64,000 nucleotides of DNA from Isochrysis galbana (taxonomy: Eukaryota; Haptophyta; Isochrysidales; Isochrysidaceae): contig CM030933.1 of NCBI GenBank assembly GCA_018136815.1, positions 6,859,137 through 6,923,136 on the forward strand. The letters are read 5' to 3'. Under the pieces are notes generated by a model that made no database searches, was not told the DNA's origin, and saw only the letters and a list, made by a program, of their open reading frames with translations. This document shows, piece by piece, positions 10,030 through 22,132 of this stretch (positions are counted from its first letter, which is position 1; the number at the start of each line of letters is the position of its first letter). The translations under genes and the position numbers were made by a program.

Positions 10030-13000
10030 ATGGCGGGTGGCGGCGGCCGCTGCCGCTCAGCCTTGGCTCTGGTGGCCGCGCTGACCGCGGTGGGGGCGCG
10101 GGCGCGAGAGGGAGGCGAGGCAGCTGCAAGCGGGCAGCACTCCGGCCGAGACGCACACGCCAATGTCGGGCAGGCTGGTGCGGTGCCAGTGGGAACCATT
10201 AAGGGTTCTTAGAGCGGTAGAGCAGTAGGGGGGAGAGGAGAAGGGTGGGAGAAGAGGGGAGAGGGGAGAGGAGGGGTGGGAGAGGAGGGGAGAAGGGCGG
10301 GGAGGGGCGGGAAGGGGCGGAGAGGGGCGGAGAGGGGCGGAGAGAGGGGAAAGGTATGCGGGAGACGGGAGAGGAATTATAGAGAAGGGATGGGGCGGTG
10401 GGGGTAGCTATTGAGCCGTGGAGTGGCGGAGGCGAAGCAAAGGGAGCTGAGACGGGCGTGCAGCTGGTGGAGGAGGGGGTGAGAGTGTGCTGAGGGTCGG
10501 ACTGCGCATGGGTAGTGGCTACAATGAGCACAAAACTAGGATGGTGTGGGTTGGTTGATGCGAAGAGGGGGGAGGGGCGGCAGATCCGCAGGGATATCCT
10601 GACTTTGAGCGAACCCGGCTTGCCCACCCAAAGGCTCCCTCGGCTCCTCGGAGAATCGCCCGGACGCCGCCGGCTCAACAAGACACGTCGGTCTCGACGC
10701 TCTGGGGGTGCCGGAGCAGGCAGCACCTTGGAAAGATCCATCTGCTCGACGGGCAGATTGGAAGGCAGCCGAGGAGCGTGCCACGGCCGCCGAGCGTTCG
10801 ACGGCATCATTCGACCCGATCTCAGCAGGCGCGAGCCACGCAGCAACAATCGATGCCGCCAGAGGTGCCGAGTGGGTCGAGGCGACACCTGTGTCGTTGC
10901 TAGAGCGGTATCGCCGCCGCCTAGCACTATACAATCTAGATCAGCCCTCCACCTTAAGCCGTGAGCAACTGTGGGGGGTGGGAGTCAGTCTTGAGGCCCA
11001 TGATCTCCCCTCCGCGCCCAACTCGCCGCCAAAGGCCGACAAGGCCGAGCATCGGAGCGGCGTCGGGGGCGTCCCTTTCTTCAACCTCGCCGAGGTCCTG
11101 GATGAGGAGACGCTTGCAGGCGAGGTAATCGGTGTGCTCCGCCGTCGCTGGTGGGGCGGCGATGGCTCCTACTCGCCCTTCGTGCCTCGACTTGCACTCG
11201 CGCTGGAGCGCGCTGCTGGGCCGCACTCTCGCGACGTGATCCTCACATTCGCCAACTCGGGGTACGCGGATTTCGTGCTAAATGGCTTCCCTCTCTCTGT
11301 GATTCCGAACACTCTCGTTATCGCACTCGACGAGGACGCCCATCGTACCTTTGAGGAGGCGGGCTACCCTTCCTACTTCGAGCCGGCGCTTCCACCAATC
11401 AACGTAGGGCAGCAGATGCAAGGCAGCAGGGCGTTCATGGATATCATGAAGCTGCGGCTGCTGTGCGCGGCGGAGGCCATCTTCTTTGGGTACAACGTGT
11501 TGCTCACTGACGCCGACGCCGTGTTCATGAGGCCTCCATGGGACGCGTTCGATGCCCAGGCCTCGCTCTTCGTGGCGTGCGACACGACCATCGTGCCACT
11601 ATCCTGGAGGGAGGCCCCGGGCATGGTGATGGCTGGCTTCTGGTACGCACGCGGCGCTTCCCCGCATGCCACCGGTGCCCCGTCGTCTGTCCCATCGGTT
11701 CTCGGACGGTCGCGTCTCATCATCTTCCTTCTAGAGGTGCTCGAGTACCAAGCGCACCATCCAGAACAACACGACCAGCAGGCCTTCAATCAGATCCTCT
11801 CCGAGCTCTACACCGCGGACATTCGAGTGGCTGTGATGCACCCGCGGCTTTTCCCGAATGGCTACCACTACTTTGTCCGCCGCACGGGCCAGCGCGCCGG
11901 CGCCGCCCCAGTCGTTGTGCAAAACAACTGGATGATGGGGGCTGACAACAAGCGCCACCGCTTTCGCGAAGCTCGGCTGTGGAGCGTTGATGACCACAGG
12001 TGCGTTCGATTCCCCCTCCGCCCCTGCCGCAAGCCTCTCTGTCAGGTACTCCATGCTGCGTCGGTTCCTACCCGCGACCTTGCGCTCTCGGCCTGTCCGC
12101 TCTTCTTAGATACTATCTCGGCTCAAGTGAGGCCCCCCTTCGAATCCTCACGTATGACGGGAGGCGGGGCGTTGTGAGTGGTCTATACTATGAGACCGCC
12201 GCACTGCGCGCTGCACTGCGTATCGGCACCCTCCTGAATCGGACGGTAGTCCTGCCAGGCTTCTGCACTTTCTCCGAAAGCTCTGGCCTCGTCCCGCCGC
12301 CAGCGCTCGCTTATCGAGATGCCAAGGGGGAGATTCGACACGATGTGATGGACGACGGCGTGGATGGCGATTGGTGTACTGCAGGTGAACCTCGCGGACG
12401 TGGGCGGCTGGTGGGGCGCGCTTTCCGTTGTCACGTGCGCTCTGGATGCCGCCGCTAATTTGTTGTTCGATGCTCAGACGCTCTATGTTCACACCCCTTG
12501 CAGAGTGGTTCTACGACATGCAGGTGCTCACTCGGAATTTCGCTATTCGTGAATCCACATTCGAATCCCACCCTCTCGTTGCCACTGCGCTGAGTGGAGT
12601 GCCCCGGGCTCCAACTTTCCACATCGCACCGATGGAGGGCTGGGATGGTGAGCGGGGCGTTGCAGGGAGGCCATCACAGTGCCGGGCAGGGGAGGCATGT
12701 GAGGGCATTGAGGAAGACCCATCGAGAGAGATGGGGCCAACGAGGACGGGCCCTATTCAGGGCGTGGCCCAAGCAGATGATGAGGCCCGGCTGAGCAGTG
12801 TGGTTTTTCAGCCCGCATCGCGCACACGCGGTGCAACGGACGCTGAGCTGCTGCAGTGGTTTGCGCCGTATGGCCATGTGCCAGTGTTGCGACTTGGCGA
12901 TCTTGCAGGCAGGTTGCCCGGCCTTCCGCTGAAGTCAGGGCAAATTCCGGAATCCCGTCCTAGCGGTGCTAGATCAATTGGCGGAGCCACGACACCTTCT

Positions 13001-13441
13001 ACCGACACGACAGTGATGACGGGCATCATCTCCGATGGCCAGCCTCAGTCGTTAGAGGAGCGGCTGCATTCAGCAGTCCAATTTCGGGATGAGATCGAGA
13101 GGCATGTGCGGGCGCAGGTCGCTCTCGCCTCACCCTTTGACTGCCTGTGCATTGAAGGGCTCGACTTGCAAACAAACTTGAGCGCATCCTTGGAATATTT
13201 CGCGCAGAAAGTTGCGCCGTCAACTAATGTGTTCATCGCCGGATACCGGGTGGATCTTCTCGGACTGCAGCCGTTCCGCTCCCTCTGGCAAACCGTACAC
13301 ACCCTGTCCCTCTACGACTGGAATGGAGCTGGCTTGCAGGGTCGGCAATTTTCGTCCACAATAAATAGGCGGGTATGCCACCATGCGGAACGAGTCCATT
13401 CGCTCAAGCCGCGTGTGCGCCAGAGCGGAGAATGCTTTTAG
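10030..13441 (+). CDS. Two-domain glycosyltransferase (nucleotide-sugar transferase + fucosyltransferase-like)
   Basis: The conserved exons end at 11999, run 12110-12384, and resume 12504-13441. The introns (12000-12109, phase 2, ag|gtgcgt...cttag|a; and 12385-12503, phase 1, ca-g|gtgaac...ttgcag|ag) restore one reading frame. The first catalytic part (about 11200-11990) has LLTDADAVFMRPPWDAF, a DxD metal/nucleotide-sugar motif, and HDQQAFNQILSEL, both typical of the nucleotide-diphospho-sugar transferase family (PF03407-like). The second part starts GLYYETAALRAALRIGTLLNR-TVVLPGF, like O-fucosyltransferase-type GT-B domains. The frame is open upstream from 10609 without an ATG, so a 5' exon is needed. 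A strong candidate is 10030, MAGGGGRCRSALALVAALTA, a signal peptide or signal anchor, but its splice is not proven. The expected location is the Golgi lumen. The exact sugar and acceptor are unknown. Confidence 0.72.
10210..10400 (+). repeat. Polypurine (ggagagggg)-type minisatellite
   Basis: Degenerate repeats of ggagaggggag/ggcgggaggggcgg on the plus strand. The tract falls inside the proposed first intron of the glycosyltransferase gene. It lacks pyrimidine runs, so it cannot itself supply an acceptor. Confidence 0.6.
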
Positions 13442-13534
13442 ACTCGTATCTGATTGGCCCCGTCGTTTGTTACTAGCATAGTTTGTTCTTACTTGCATGG
13501 ATTCGACATTCGGTAGGCAAAACGTCATGCGTAT

Positions 13535-15200
13535 ATCCCCACTCTCTCGACTCCCCTCATGGGGGGCGAGAACCGTATGGAATACCCGCTGGCGGATGAA
13601 TACGCCATACAAAAAGGAAGGGTCGCACTAGACGCGATCACCGTCTCCGACATCACCAAAGAAGTGATCAAAACAAATCGGAAAAACGCCCCACAAGCGG
13701 CGAGGACCGCGTGGGAGAATAGACTTAGCATCACGAAAGAGGAATGGAAACACATAGCTAGACTATACACAATGCCGCTGCTAAAACACACGGATAAACA
13801 CCTACACTTCAAACATATCACGCACAGAAGGATCGGCACTAGAAATAGATTCCCAGACAGCCCGACAGACAAATGCAGACTATGCCACGGCCACCGAGAA
13901 GACTCGTGCCATCTAGCATGGTGCCCCGCGACGAAAACGATATTCGAAACAATAGACGCCCTTACAAAACACACGCCTACTGCTAAGAGATCGCGTGCAC
14001 AGAAAGTGAAAGATAGACTCTTCGCATACCCCGGTACGAGCACTCCCGATAGCCTAAAAGCGCTCTACATAATAGCATGGAAACACATAATAAAAGACTT
14101 CTACAGAGTAGAGTTCGAGGCGCACAACTACCACTATATACCAGTCCTGGAGTCCACGCTGATAAGATTCGCCACCCTGGTCCGAGGCAATGTTCCGCCG
14201 GATCCTCATAATTCTATGCGCACGTATAAGGCCGCTCAGGGGAGAAAACCTAAGATAAAAAAAATGACAGAACTCAGCAACCCTATATTTACCAAGGATG
14301 ACCAAGGCAGGCTACAACTAAGTAAAGAATTTGGCCTAGTAGCAAAAGCCCTCGGCCTAGCTGAGAGGCTCGCATGAAAGACGCGACAACCCGCTCCGAC
14401 CGTATGTCAAGACTGGAGACCGACCATAACTACGGACATGCCGGACGAACGGACTTACACACTAGTACGACTACACCCCGAAGCACTTACATTATAAACA
14501 GGTCACTCAATGGAACAAGAGGGAGGCGAGAACATACCGTTGGGGACAGGTGCACCCCGCTCAGCTCTGACCCCCCAAACGACCCGGGCCCCTAAGTAGA
14601 GCACGAGGGGAGTTGCCGCAAGGCAGGGAGTGAGGGAGAGGAAGGAGAAAGAGCGTGGCTTCGTGAGTGTCTTCCATTGCCACGGGCGAGGCGAGAATAT
14701 TAAAAAGTTTTTTTTGGGGGGGGCGAGAACCGCACATACCCCCCTGCCCCTGCGCCGCCACTTGGCAGGCATGGGGGACTCACCTCATCTGCTCAGACTC
14801 ACTCCACAGATGCCCCACGCCCCGGCCCACGCTGGCCGGCCCATCTCTCCGACCAGCCCCTCCTCCACCTGGCACCCCCTTGATCAGGAGCTCCCAACTA
14901 GCTCCAGTCGACCTTCTGGGGCGCGGAGGGCCAGCGAGGGAGAGGAAGGAGGGGTCAGGGCCAAGGCCAAGCCCCAGCCTCACCAGCCCCCTGAACTGAG
15001 AGCTAAGCGCTAAGCTCCCAGGCCCCTGCAAGCTGCAACCCACCTTCAGGTGAACTGAGAGCGAAGCGCTAAGCTCCCAGGCCCCTGCAAGCTGCAAGCC
15101 TCCTGGGGCCCTAAAGGTGGGTTGCAGGCGCGCGCAATAGGCCCGAGCCATAGGGAAGAGAGGAGGAAGAGGGAAGAGGGAGGGGAGGGGGGAGGGGGGA
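13535..15200 (+). mobile_element. Divergent family A-like element split by a LINE
   Basis: Two parts, 13535-13575 and 14733-15200, read continuously once the LINE at 13576-14717 and one target copy are removed. Across the join the order matches the family A 5' region: ctctctcgactcccc-catggggggcgagaacc, then cccctgc...cttggcaggcatgggg. Later blocks (gccagcgagggagaggaaggagggg, ctgagctcccaggcccctgcaa) resemble the copy at 23566. A 50-60 bp internal unit is duplicated near 14995-15100. Confidence 0.6.
13576..14717 (+). mobile_element. LINE-1-type non-LTR retrotransposon, 5'-truncated
   Basis: Holds the C-terminal end of a reverse-transcriptase polyprotein, its 3' UTR and tail. The ORF runs to 14377 and shows a His-rich zinc-binding knuckle typical of LINE C-termini: HFKHITHRRI, then CRLCHGHREDSCHLAWC. 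Homologous blocks occur at 26027-26905 and 61690-62170. The tail is gagaatattaaaaagtttttttt. A 15-bp target duplication ggggggcgagaaccg (13561-13575 and 14718-14732) marks the insertion, so the first six residues of the ORF (MGGENR) come from the target, not the LINE. Reverse transcriptase and endonuclease are lost by 5' truncation. Confidence 0.85.
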
Positions 15201-15284
15201 GCGGCAGCTCTCCCCTCCGACGATAACGTGTCTACGTGCCTTGTTTAAACTTAAACTTAAACTCAAACTTCATAATCTTCTTAT

Positions 15285-15430
15285 CGCACATGCAGCCGTG
15301 GACCCTCTACTTACACGTAGCGCATACTTTCTACACCCCCACTCCACCGGCCCTCCTTCCCCCCCCCCACCATCAGGCGGTTCCTCCCGTGCACTACTAG
15401 GGGGATTGGGATGAAGGGCTCAGATATGGT
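15285..15430 (-). repeat. Family A 3'-end fragment
   Basis: Reverse-oriented piece with the family A landmarks gccgtggaccctctact, ctttctacaccccca, gtgcactactagggggat and agatatggtccggtg. The terminal tattaaaagg is missing. Confidence 0.65.
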
Positions 15431-15549
15431 CCGGTGCCACCGTGCGCAGGATCAGTGCTACACAAGCGAGAAGCGCACAATCACCATCACGCCCCCACCG
15501 ACCACAGACCACAGAAGTGGGCATTACGAAGTGCACACCTGCCGAAGCG

Positions 15550-15720
15550 CACACCGACCACGAGAGGATCTCCTGACGTGGGAGGCGCACTGCCCAAACG
15601 CACACCGACTACAAGAGGATCTTCTGACGTAGGAGGCGTACTGCCAAAGCGCAAACCCCAGAAGGTCTACTAACGTGGGAGGCGCACTGCCAAAGCGCAA
15701 ACCCAGAAGGATCTGCTGAC
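15550..15720 (+). repeat. Short tandem repeat, ~50-bp unit
   Basis: Three to four imperfect copies of a unit containing aggatctcctgacgtgggagg, cgcactgcc and aaacgcacaccgac or aagcgcaaacccag. Unit length varies between about 45 and 55 bp. No coding potential. Confidence 0.65.
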
Positions 15721-16215
15721 GTGGGTGGCCCCTGTGCATTTGGTGTCTGGCGGGGCCCCCCATCTGGATGGATCGTCGAAAACGGGCGCGCAGCGCGTCC
15801 GGCATCAGTTTGAAGTCGGGCTCTCCGGGCCTCCCTCGGAGACGTCAAACGTCAAATGGGCTGGCTGATTTCAACGAGATTTCGGCGCGCGGCCCGCCCG
15901 ATTGGCGTGACAGTGTGGGTGGCCCCTGTGCATTTGGTGTCTGGCGGGGCCCTTCATCCGGATGGATCGTCGAAATCGGGCACGCAATGCGCCCGGCATG
16001 AGTTCGAAGTCGGGCTCTCGGGGCCTCCCTCGGAGACGTCAAACGTCGAATGGGCTCCACGGATGGCTGATTTCAACGAGATTTCGGCGCGCGGCCCGCC
16101 CGATTGATTGGCGTCACACTGTGGGTGGCCCCTGTGTATTTGGTGTCTGGCGGCCCCCCCCATCCGGATGGATCGTCGAAAACGGGCACGCACCGCGCCC
16201 GGTCTCGATTTGAAG
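15721..16215 (+). repeat. Satellite-like tandem repeat, ~200-bp unit
   Basis: About 2.5 copies (starts near 15721, 15918 and 16122) of a unit beginning gtgggtggcccctgtgcatt, with gatggatcgtcgaaaacggg, gggcctccctcggagacgtc and tttcaacgagatttcggcgc inside. Copies differ by point changes and a short indel. All three frames stay open in places, but the repeats explain that. Confidence 0.8.
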
Positions 16216-17128
16216 TTCAGCTTTTCGGCCCATTGCGACTTTAGCGTCTTTTGTTAGTATTTGGTTACGTTTTGTTGTGGGGGGCCAAGGGGGGGCCTTG
16301 GTCCTAATGGGCCCCGGACCCCGGATATGTGCTTCTTGGGTGTATTGGGAACTTTCTACCGAACGAAATCCTCAAATTTTCTCAACCCTGAGATGGTCAT
16401 AATTAAAAAACCCTGTTTGACCGCCCTATATAAAGGAACCGATCCCGATCCCCCCGCGGGCGCGACCGCCAATTCTTTACGGGAAGAGCGTGAGCGCGCG
16501 TGACGGAGCGGGGGGGAGGGCGGGGGAGAATCGCACCATTTCCTGGCTAAGATTTTGGTGGCGGCAGGTGGCCCCCCCTGAAGGTTTTTTATTGGGCCTC
16601 GCGCCACGGTCAAAAAATGCAGCCCAACCCTTACTAATAGCAGTTAAAAAGCCCCTGTTTGACCGCTCTACGACTTATGCTTATGCCTTCCCAGGTGACG
16701 CTTGTGAGCTGAGGCGGGGTGATTTCTTCCCTAGCAAGTGTGCTTGGTCCGGGCGATGGATGAAGTGTGGACTTGATTCATCATTGCAACGAGCAAATCG
16801 GTGAGATGACGGTAGAAAGTAGAAAGTGGGCCCGATTTCAGCGCACCATCACTCACATATCATTACACCGTAATACCAGACACAAGAACAGATGCATTGC
16901 ATCGCCCAAAACCTTCACCGCAGCTGCAGCTGATCCTCGACGCTACTCGACGCCCGATTGCTCTCGCCTCATATCATTGACGACGAAGCTCATGCTCTTG
17001 GTCGGCTTTGTTGCTCGCTTCTCCAACGGGAACAACGGCGGCGCAAGCTTAGATGTCGCATCACTGAGTCACATCACGCAGAAGTCGGCGATGCAGGAGT
17101 CGCTCGGACGACATCAAGGAGGGCATCT
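16216..17128. other. Intergenic, no supported gene
   Basis: Contains two short related blocks (aaaaaaccctgtttgaccgcc near 16405 and aaaaagcccctgtttgaccgct near 16645) and a tatataaagg motif near 16429. It ends at the 3' side of the minus-strand coiled-coil gene. No convincing exon. Confidence 0.4.
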
Positions 17129-20100
17129 TCATCTAGCAAAAGTCTTCAAGATTCGGGAGGCCCGGGTGGAAGCGGTGTCACGGAGGGCACCTGGGAACCG
17201 ACCAAGGTTGGGGAGTACTGAGCAAGGGACATCGATGCCGTTAGGACAAAAACGATGGTGAGCATGAGCACATCCTCTGGTGGATCGGGGCGGGTGGGTT
17301 TCGTGGGAGTGTAGTGATGCGCGCGCCTGATGCGCAGGAATTGACGCCTCGGAGCCCCAGCTAGACAGCCGAGTTTTATGCAACGAGACCATCGAGGAGC
17401 CCGAGGATTCCACGCCAGTCGGTACCGTGACCGCTGCGGTGCCGACGCATGTCCGGCATCGAGGATCGCCCGGGAAAACGCTCACATTCGATGGGCGAGT
17501 ACTCCCCGCCTCCCGCCCACGGTCTCCAATAGGTGTTGAGGAGTGTGAGGGAAATGGCGTGTCTATGGGCACCATCCCGGGGAAGTGGTACGAATGACGG
17601 GTCGTAGATGTCCCCGTCGTCGCAGGGTTGAGGCCGACGTCGGAGTGACGGCACGCCGCCTCGCACCCCGGATTTGGAGGATGACGTGTTGCGCGTTGCA
17701 GGTTCTCTTCTGATGGCGGTGGTATTGTGAGCGCGGGCACTTTGCTCGTGGGGGGAGGTGCGCGCAATTTGGCGAGGATCTCTGTGTGGCTTGCTTTGAT
17801 GGCTTCAGCACACTGATCGTACGCATGCCTCCATCCTGCAGCAGCGACTAGGGATGCTGCTGTCCCCGCAGGGCCTGCAGCAGGCTGAGCCAATCGCGGC
17901 TCCTCGTGCTGAGCAAGGGCAGGAGATCTAGCTTGAGGTACATCCGAGACGTCCGGATAGGCTGTGTTTCGCGGCGGCGAGCCGACTTCCTCGATCGCGC
18001 CGCTCAGGGCATGGGCCGGGGAGGCGTGATGCGCTTGCCATGCCGATCGTGGATATGCCGGAGGCGCGAATGGCTTCGGCCGACCCCGGGGGACCGCGTT
18101 GTAGGCAACGCAATGTCTAGCGGCCGCGGCCAACGGCGGCCCGACTAGACGTGCCTTATCACCGTTGACAATCTTGGACGATTCGACACCCATGTGACGC
18201 GAGATTTGGAGCTGAAGGGTGCGAGTAGCCTCCGCCGTGCGCTCCAGCTCGAGTTTGCGCTCGGCCATTTCTTTCCGTTCCTTTGCTGTGGCGAGGCGCT
18301 CGGCCTCAAACGCGCGTCGGGTCTCCATCACCTCTCGGCTGGCCATTTCGGCAGCCTCTCGCGCTTCCTCGGCCGCCGCGCGCTCCGTCTCCGCGATGGT
18401 CGCAAGCTCACGCGAGGCGGCGAGCTGTCGTGAGGAGTGCTGAGCCGCGTCGCGCACGGCAGCGGACTCTTCCTGCACCCGGATCGAAAGCTGTTTCAGC
18501 GCCTCCACGTCTTGGGCAAAGGCGTTGCGTTCGCGCTCCAGCGCTGCGCGCGCTGAGGCAACCTCTGCTGCCTCAGAAGCAACGCGCGCCTTGGCGTCGT
18601 CGAGAAGGGAGCGTTCCGCCGCCAGCTCCGCACTATGGGCCCGCACGGCTGCCTCAGCCTGGGCCTTAGCCGTGGTCTCTGCCGCACGCTCGCGAGCTAT
18701 CCTCTCGCGCTCACGCGCGATAGACTCGTGGGCTAAACGAAGATTCGCCCGCTCCACCTCGAGCTCCGCTAGGACCTTTGCACCCTCGGATTCCCGGGAA
18801 TGGCGCGCATCCTCGAGCGCGCGCCGTTCGGCTGCCGCTTCAGCAGCAAGGGAAGCGCGCTCTTGTTGGACCGCCACCGAGAGCGCCTGCAGCCGCTCGT
18901 GCTCGAGTAACAGCCGCGCCTTCTCGGCAGTGTGTGCCCCGCGCATCTCGGAAACCGACGACTGGAGCTCCGCGGTGAGGGCCTCTGCTTTGGCGCGCTC
19001 AGCCGCCAAGGCGGCCTCGCGCTCGCGCAGCGCCTGCTCTTGTGCTGCGAGAGCGGCGGCACGCTGCGCATTTGCCGCTGCCAAGTCGGTGCCGCGCCCC
19101 TCGAGCGAGCTAGCCACGTCCCGCTGCAGCCGCGAAAAGGCGCTAAGTGCGCCTTGCACTTGTTCAGTGAGCCCCGCCAGCGAGCCTGATTGCTGAGAGG
19201 CTCGGTCTTGACTAGCGAGCTCTTGCGCGTGGAGCCGTTTGAGCGCCTCGATAGCACGATCGTGCGCCTCTTCTGCGGCAGCAAGGCGGCTAGCTGCGGC
19301 GCGGTCAGAAGCAGCTGCCTCCTCACGCACGCGTCGCAGCTGGGCTTCCGCCGCCGTCTCCCTGGACTTGGCCGACTGCTCAGCGAGGCGGCGGGCCTCC
19401 TCAAGGTGAGCCGTGTGCTCGGCATGCTGGGCGGCAAGCTGAGTGAGCTTCTCCTCGGAGATCCGCAACGACGACTCGGCTCTCGACACTCGCAGGTTGG
19501 CATCGACCTTGGCCGCCTCGACGTCTTGCGCTGCCCGTTGCCGAGCAAGCTCCGCCTCGTTGAGCGCGGCGGAGAGCCGCGTTTGAAGCTGCTGGAGCTC
19601 GAGCTCATGGGCTGCGTTCGAGTGCGCCATGGTGCTGTCCTTGGTGAGAGCCTGGAGGCGGCTAAGCGCCGCCCGAGCGTCGGCAGCGTCGGCCCGCGCT
19701 TCGCGCATCGCGGCTTCGCTCTGGCGTAGTCGTGATTCTGCATCCTGGCGTGCGTCCTCGGACGCCCGCAGGGCGGTCTCCAGCCGTGCCGTCTCTGCTA
19801 GGAGGAGCTGTTGGGTGCCCGCCGTCCCGAGACCGGCGAGGCTGTGTGCGGGTTGGCCGATGGGAAAGTACGCAACAGTAGCAGCGTTGGCAGCGGGGGG
19901 GGCGGTGACCGTTTGTGGCGCCGTTGGGACTGCGGCGATTGGCGGTTCGGCATTGCGCGGTAGACTAGCGTTGGGAATGATCTGATCCACTGCAGACTGT
20001 GGCTGTGGAACGGCAGTGGTCGCGGCAACTGCAGCATTCCCCGATGTGGGCGCCGGCGGCGCCTTTGGCACCAGCGGCTTGATGTTGGCTAGATTTATGC

Positions 20101-21636
20101 GCGACGGTGCTACGGGTGTGGTCGCCGGAGCCGGCGTGGGGGCCGGGGTCGGTGCGGGTGCTGGAGGCGCTGGAGGCGCCGGGGCTGGGGCGGTCTGCAG
20201 TGGTTTGATGTTGGCATAGTTGATTCGCGACCCAGGTTTGGCTGCCGCTGCTGGCGGTGCAGCTATCGCTGACGGGGCAAGAGCGGCTATCGGCTTGCTA
20301 ACAGGAGATCCCTGCGGCGATGCCTCGAACGACATGGAGTACTCCGCCTCGTCCTTGTCATCACCATATTCCGCCTGGAAGGGAGTCGGCAAGAGAGAGG
20401 AATCGATCCGACCTCGGATCCAATTTCCGGGTGTGGTCTAGAGGCGATGAGAGCCTAGCAGCTTTGGAAGCACGCGGCGTACCTCAAATTCGGCGTCGGA
20501 TTCAGTCATTTGCGGCTTGGCTGCGGTCGGCTTGGCGGGGGCCGACGAGGCTGGTGCTCGCACGGGTGCGGGCGCTGCCTTTGATGGTGCAGCTGCTTTG
20601 GGCGCAGCCGCTCCTTTGGGTACCGAGGTCTTGGCGGGTGCTGAATCCTTGCGCGCAGCTGGCTTATTGGCTGCTCCTTTTGGCGGCGCCTTAGTTGCCG
20701 GTGCTCCTAATTCCTGCAAGGATATTGAGGGATAGGCATCATAATCCAGCCGTACATGAAATGCACATGTTGAGCATGGATGCCCGAGGAGGAGCGCAAC
20801 AGGACGGGGCTGAGGGGGCCACTATGGGCGGGAGGAGCCACGGCCATCATCTATATGCCGCCGACGTTCTCAATCGTACCTCCAAATCAAAGTCGGAGTC
20901 CGACCCCGTCTCATCGTCTAGTGCGCTACCCCCACGCCTTGCTGACTTCGAGCCCCGCTCGCCCGCATCGATCACCATGTCATCAAAATCGGAGCAGTCC
21001 GACATGCTGATGCTGTCGCCCGCAGAGAGCATCTTGTTGCGTCCGGAGACCAACGGGTTGGAGTAGCCACGCCCTGAAGAGGCGGCGCCCCTTCCACCCG
21101 CCCCCCTCCCAGGCGCACCGCTGGACTTCTTTGGTGGGTCGGGCTTTTTCTTGCCCTTGCCCCTGTCAAGCATCGCGGAGCCTTGCTTCTTTGTGGTGCT
21201 CGAGCGGGGCGCCATGGCAAGATCATCATCGTCCGAGAGACCCAAATCGTCCATGTTCAAAGTGGCAGCAGGGGCTTTCTTCTTGCCACCCTGTCGAATG
21301 TTCAAAGAGGACAAGCGACTTAGCGTGTGCCGCGATACAGTGCAGCAGGTGCGCTCTGCAGTCCTTCCTTGCCGCACGTGGATACAGCAGCTGCGCGCCC
21401 CCAGCTCCTCGCCTCCCCCCTCCTTCTCGCTTCCCCTGCCTGCCCGCCTGCCTGCCTTCCGTCCACTTTACTAGTCTGCTCCTTTGCGCTTTTGAGCGCT
21501 CGCTCCACCGTTCCCTCTCTTGAGTGTTCGCTCGCCCGCTCACCAGCAGCATGTCAGTCGGGCCGAGCCCGCCCATGGCGCTCCCCTTGCTCGCACCGGC
21601 CTTGCCCTTGAACAGCATGTCGGTTGGCCCCAGCAT
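17129..21636 (-). CDS. Large Ala/Glu-rich coiled-coil protein (FBF1-like candidate)
   Basis: Four exons: 21636-21544, 21290-20880, 20713-20483 and 20374-17129. All three introns (253, 166 and 108 bp) are GT-AG and phase 0, giving about 1326 residues. The N-terminus repeats a motif (LGPTDMLF, then LGPTDMLL). Exons 2-4 carry short acidic boxes (NMDDLGLSDDDDLAM, DSDFDLE, DAEFE, DEAEYSMSFE). Two proline-rich repeats (RINYANIKPL and RINLANIKPL) precede a coiled coil of about 550 residues with heptad Ala/Leu/Glu/Arg. The build (disordered acidic N-terminus plus one long C-terminal coiled coil) recalls FBF1-type transition-fibre proteins, but no diagnostic sequence confirms that. The last 300 residues are Pro/Ser/His-rich and may hide an unrecognised terminal intron. 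Head-to-head with ENY2. Confidence 0.7.
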
Positions 21637-21968
21637 TGCAACAACGCAGCCCTCTGCGTGAGGTTGGAACGCTGACGAGGAGAGGGAAGGGGGGGGGAGG
21701 GAGGGAGGGAGGCAGAAGGAGAACAAGAGGTGTGGAGGAGGCCAGCTGGCGGCCGCCGCCGCCGGCAGCAGGTAGAAGAGGCGCTCTGTGTACCCTTAAA
21801 AAAAGGGGGGGGGAGGGGTCAGAGAGGCGGGAGCGGGCGGCGGCGGCGGGGGGCGGGAAGGGACGAGGTGAGAAGGTTGAATTGGAAGGGCGTCGACTAG
21901 TTTTGTAAAAAAGGGCTGACGGCTTGTACTGGCTGCCCTGCGGCTTCCCGCAGCAGGGAAAAGAGGCA

Positions 21969-22035
<67 letters not shown>

Positions 22036-22132
22036 CACTCTTTCCTTCCTGTCTGTTTCACAAGGTAAAAGGCAGGAGAGAAGAGAGGAGAGAGAGGAGA
22101 GGGCGGCTCGGCGCGCTGCCCGTTGCCGCCGG
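21637..22132. promoter_or_regulatory. Shared upstream region of coiled-coil gene and ENY2
   Basis: About 500 bp separates the two divergent start codons. It holds purine-rich stretches, a G-run (21800-21820) and a (GA)n tract. No TATA box near either start. A bidirectional promoter is inferred from layout only. Confidence 0.45.
21972..22030 (+). repeat. (GA)n microsatellite
   Basis: About 29 uninterrupted GA dinucleotides, ending about 100 bp before the ENY2 start codon, so it probably lies in the 5' UTR or core promoter. Confidence 0.9.
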
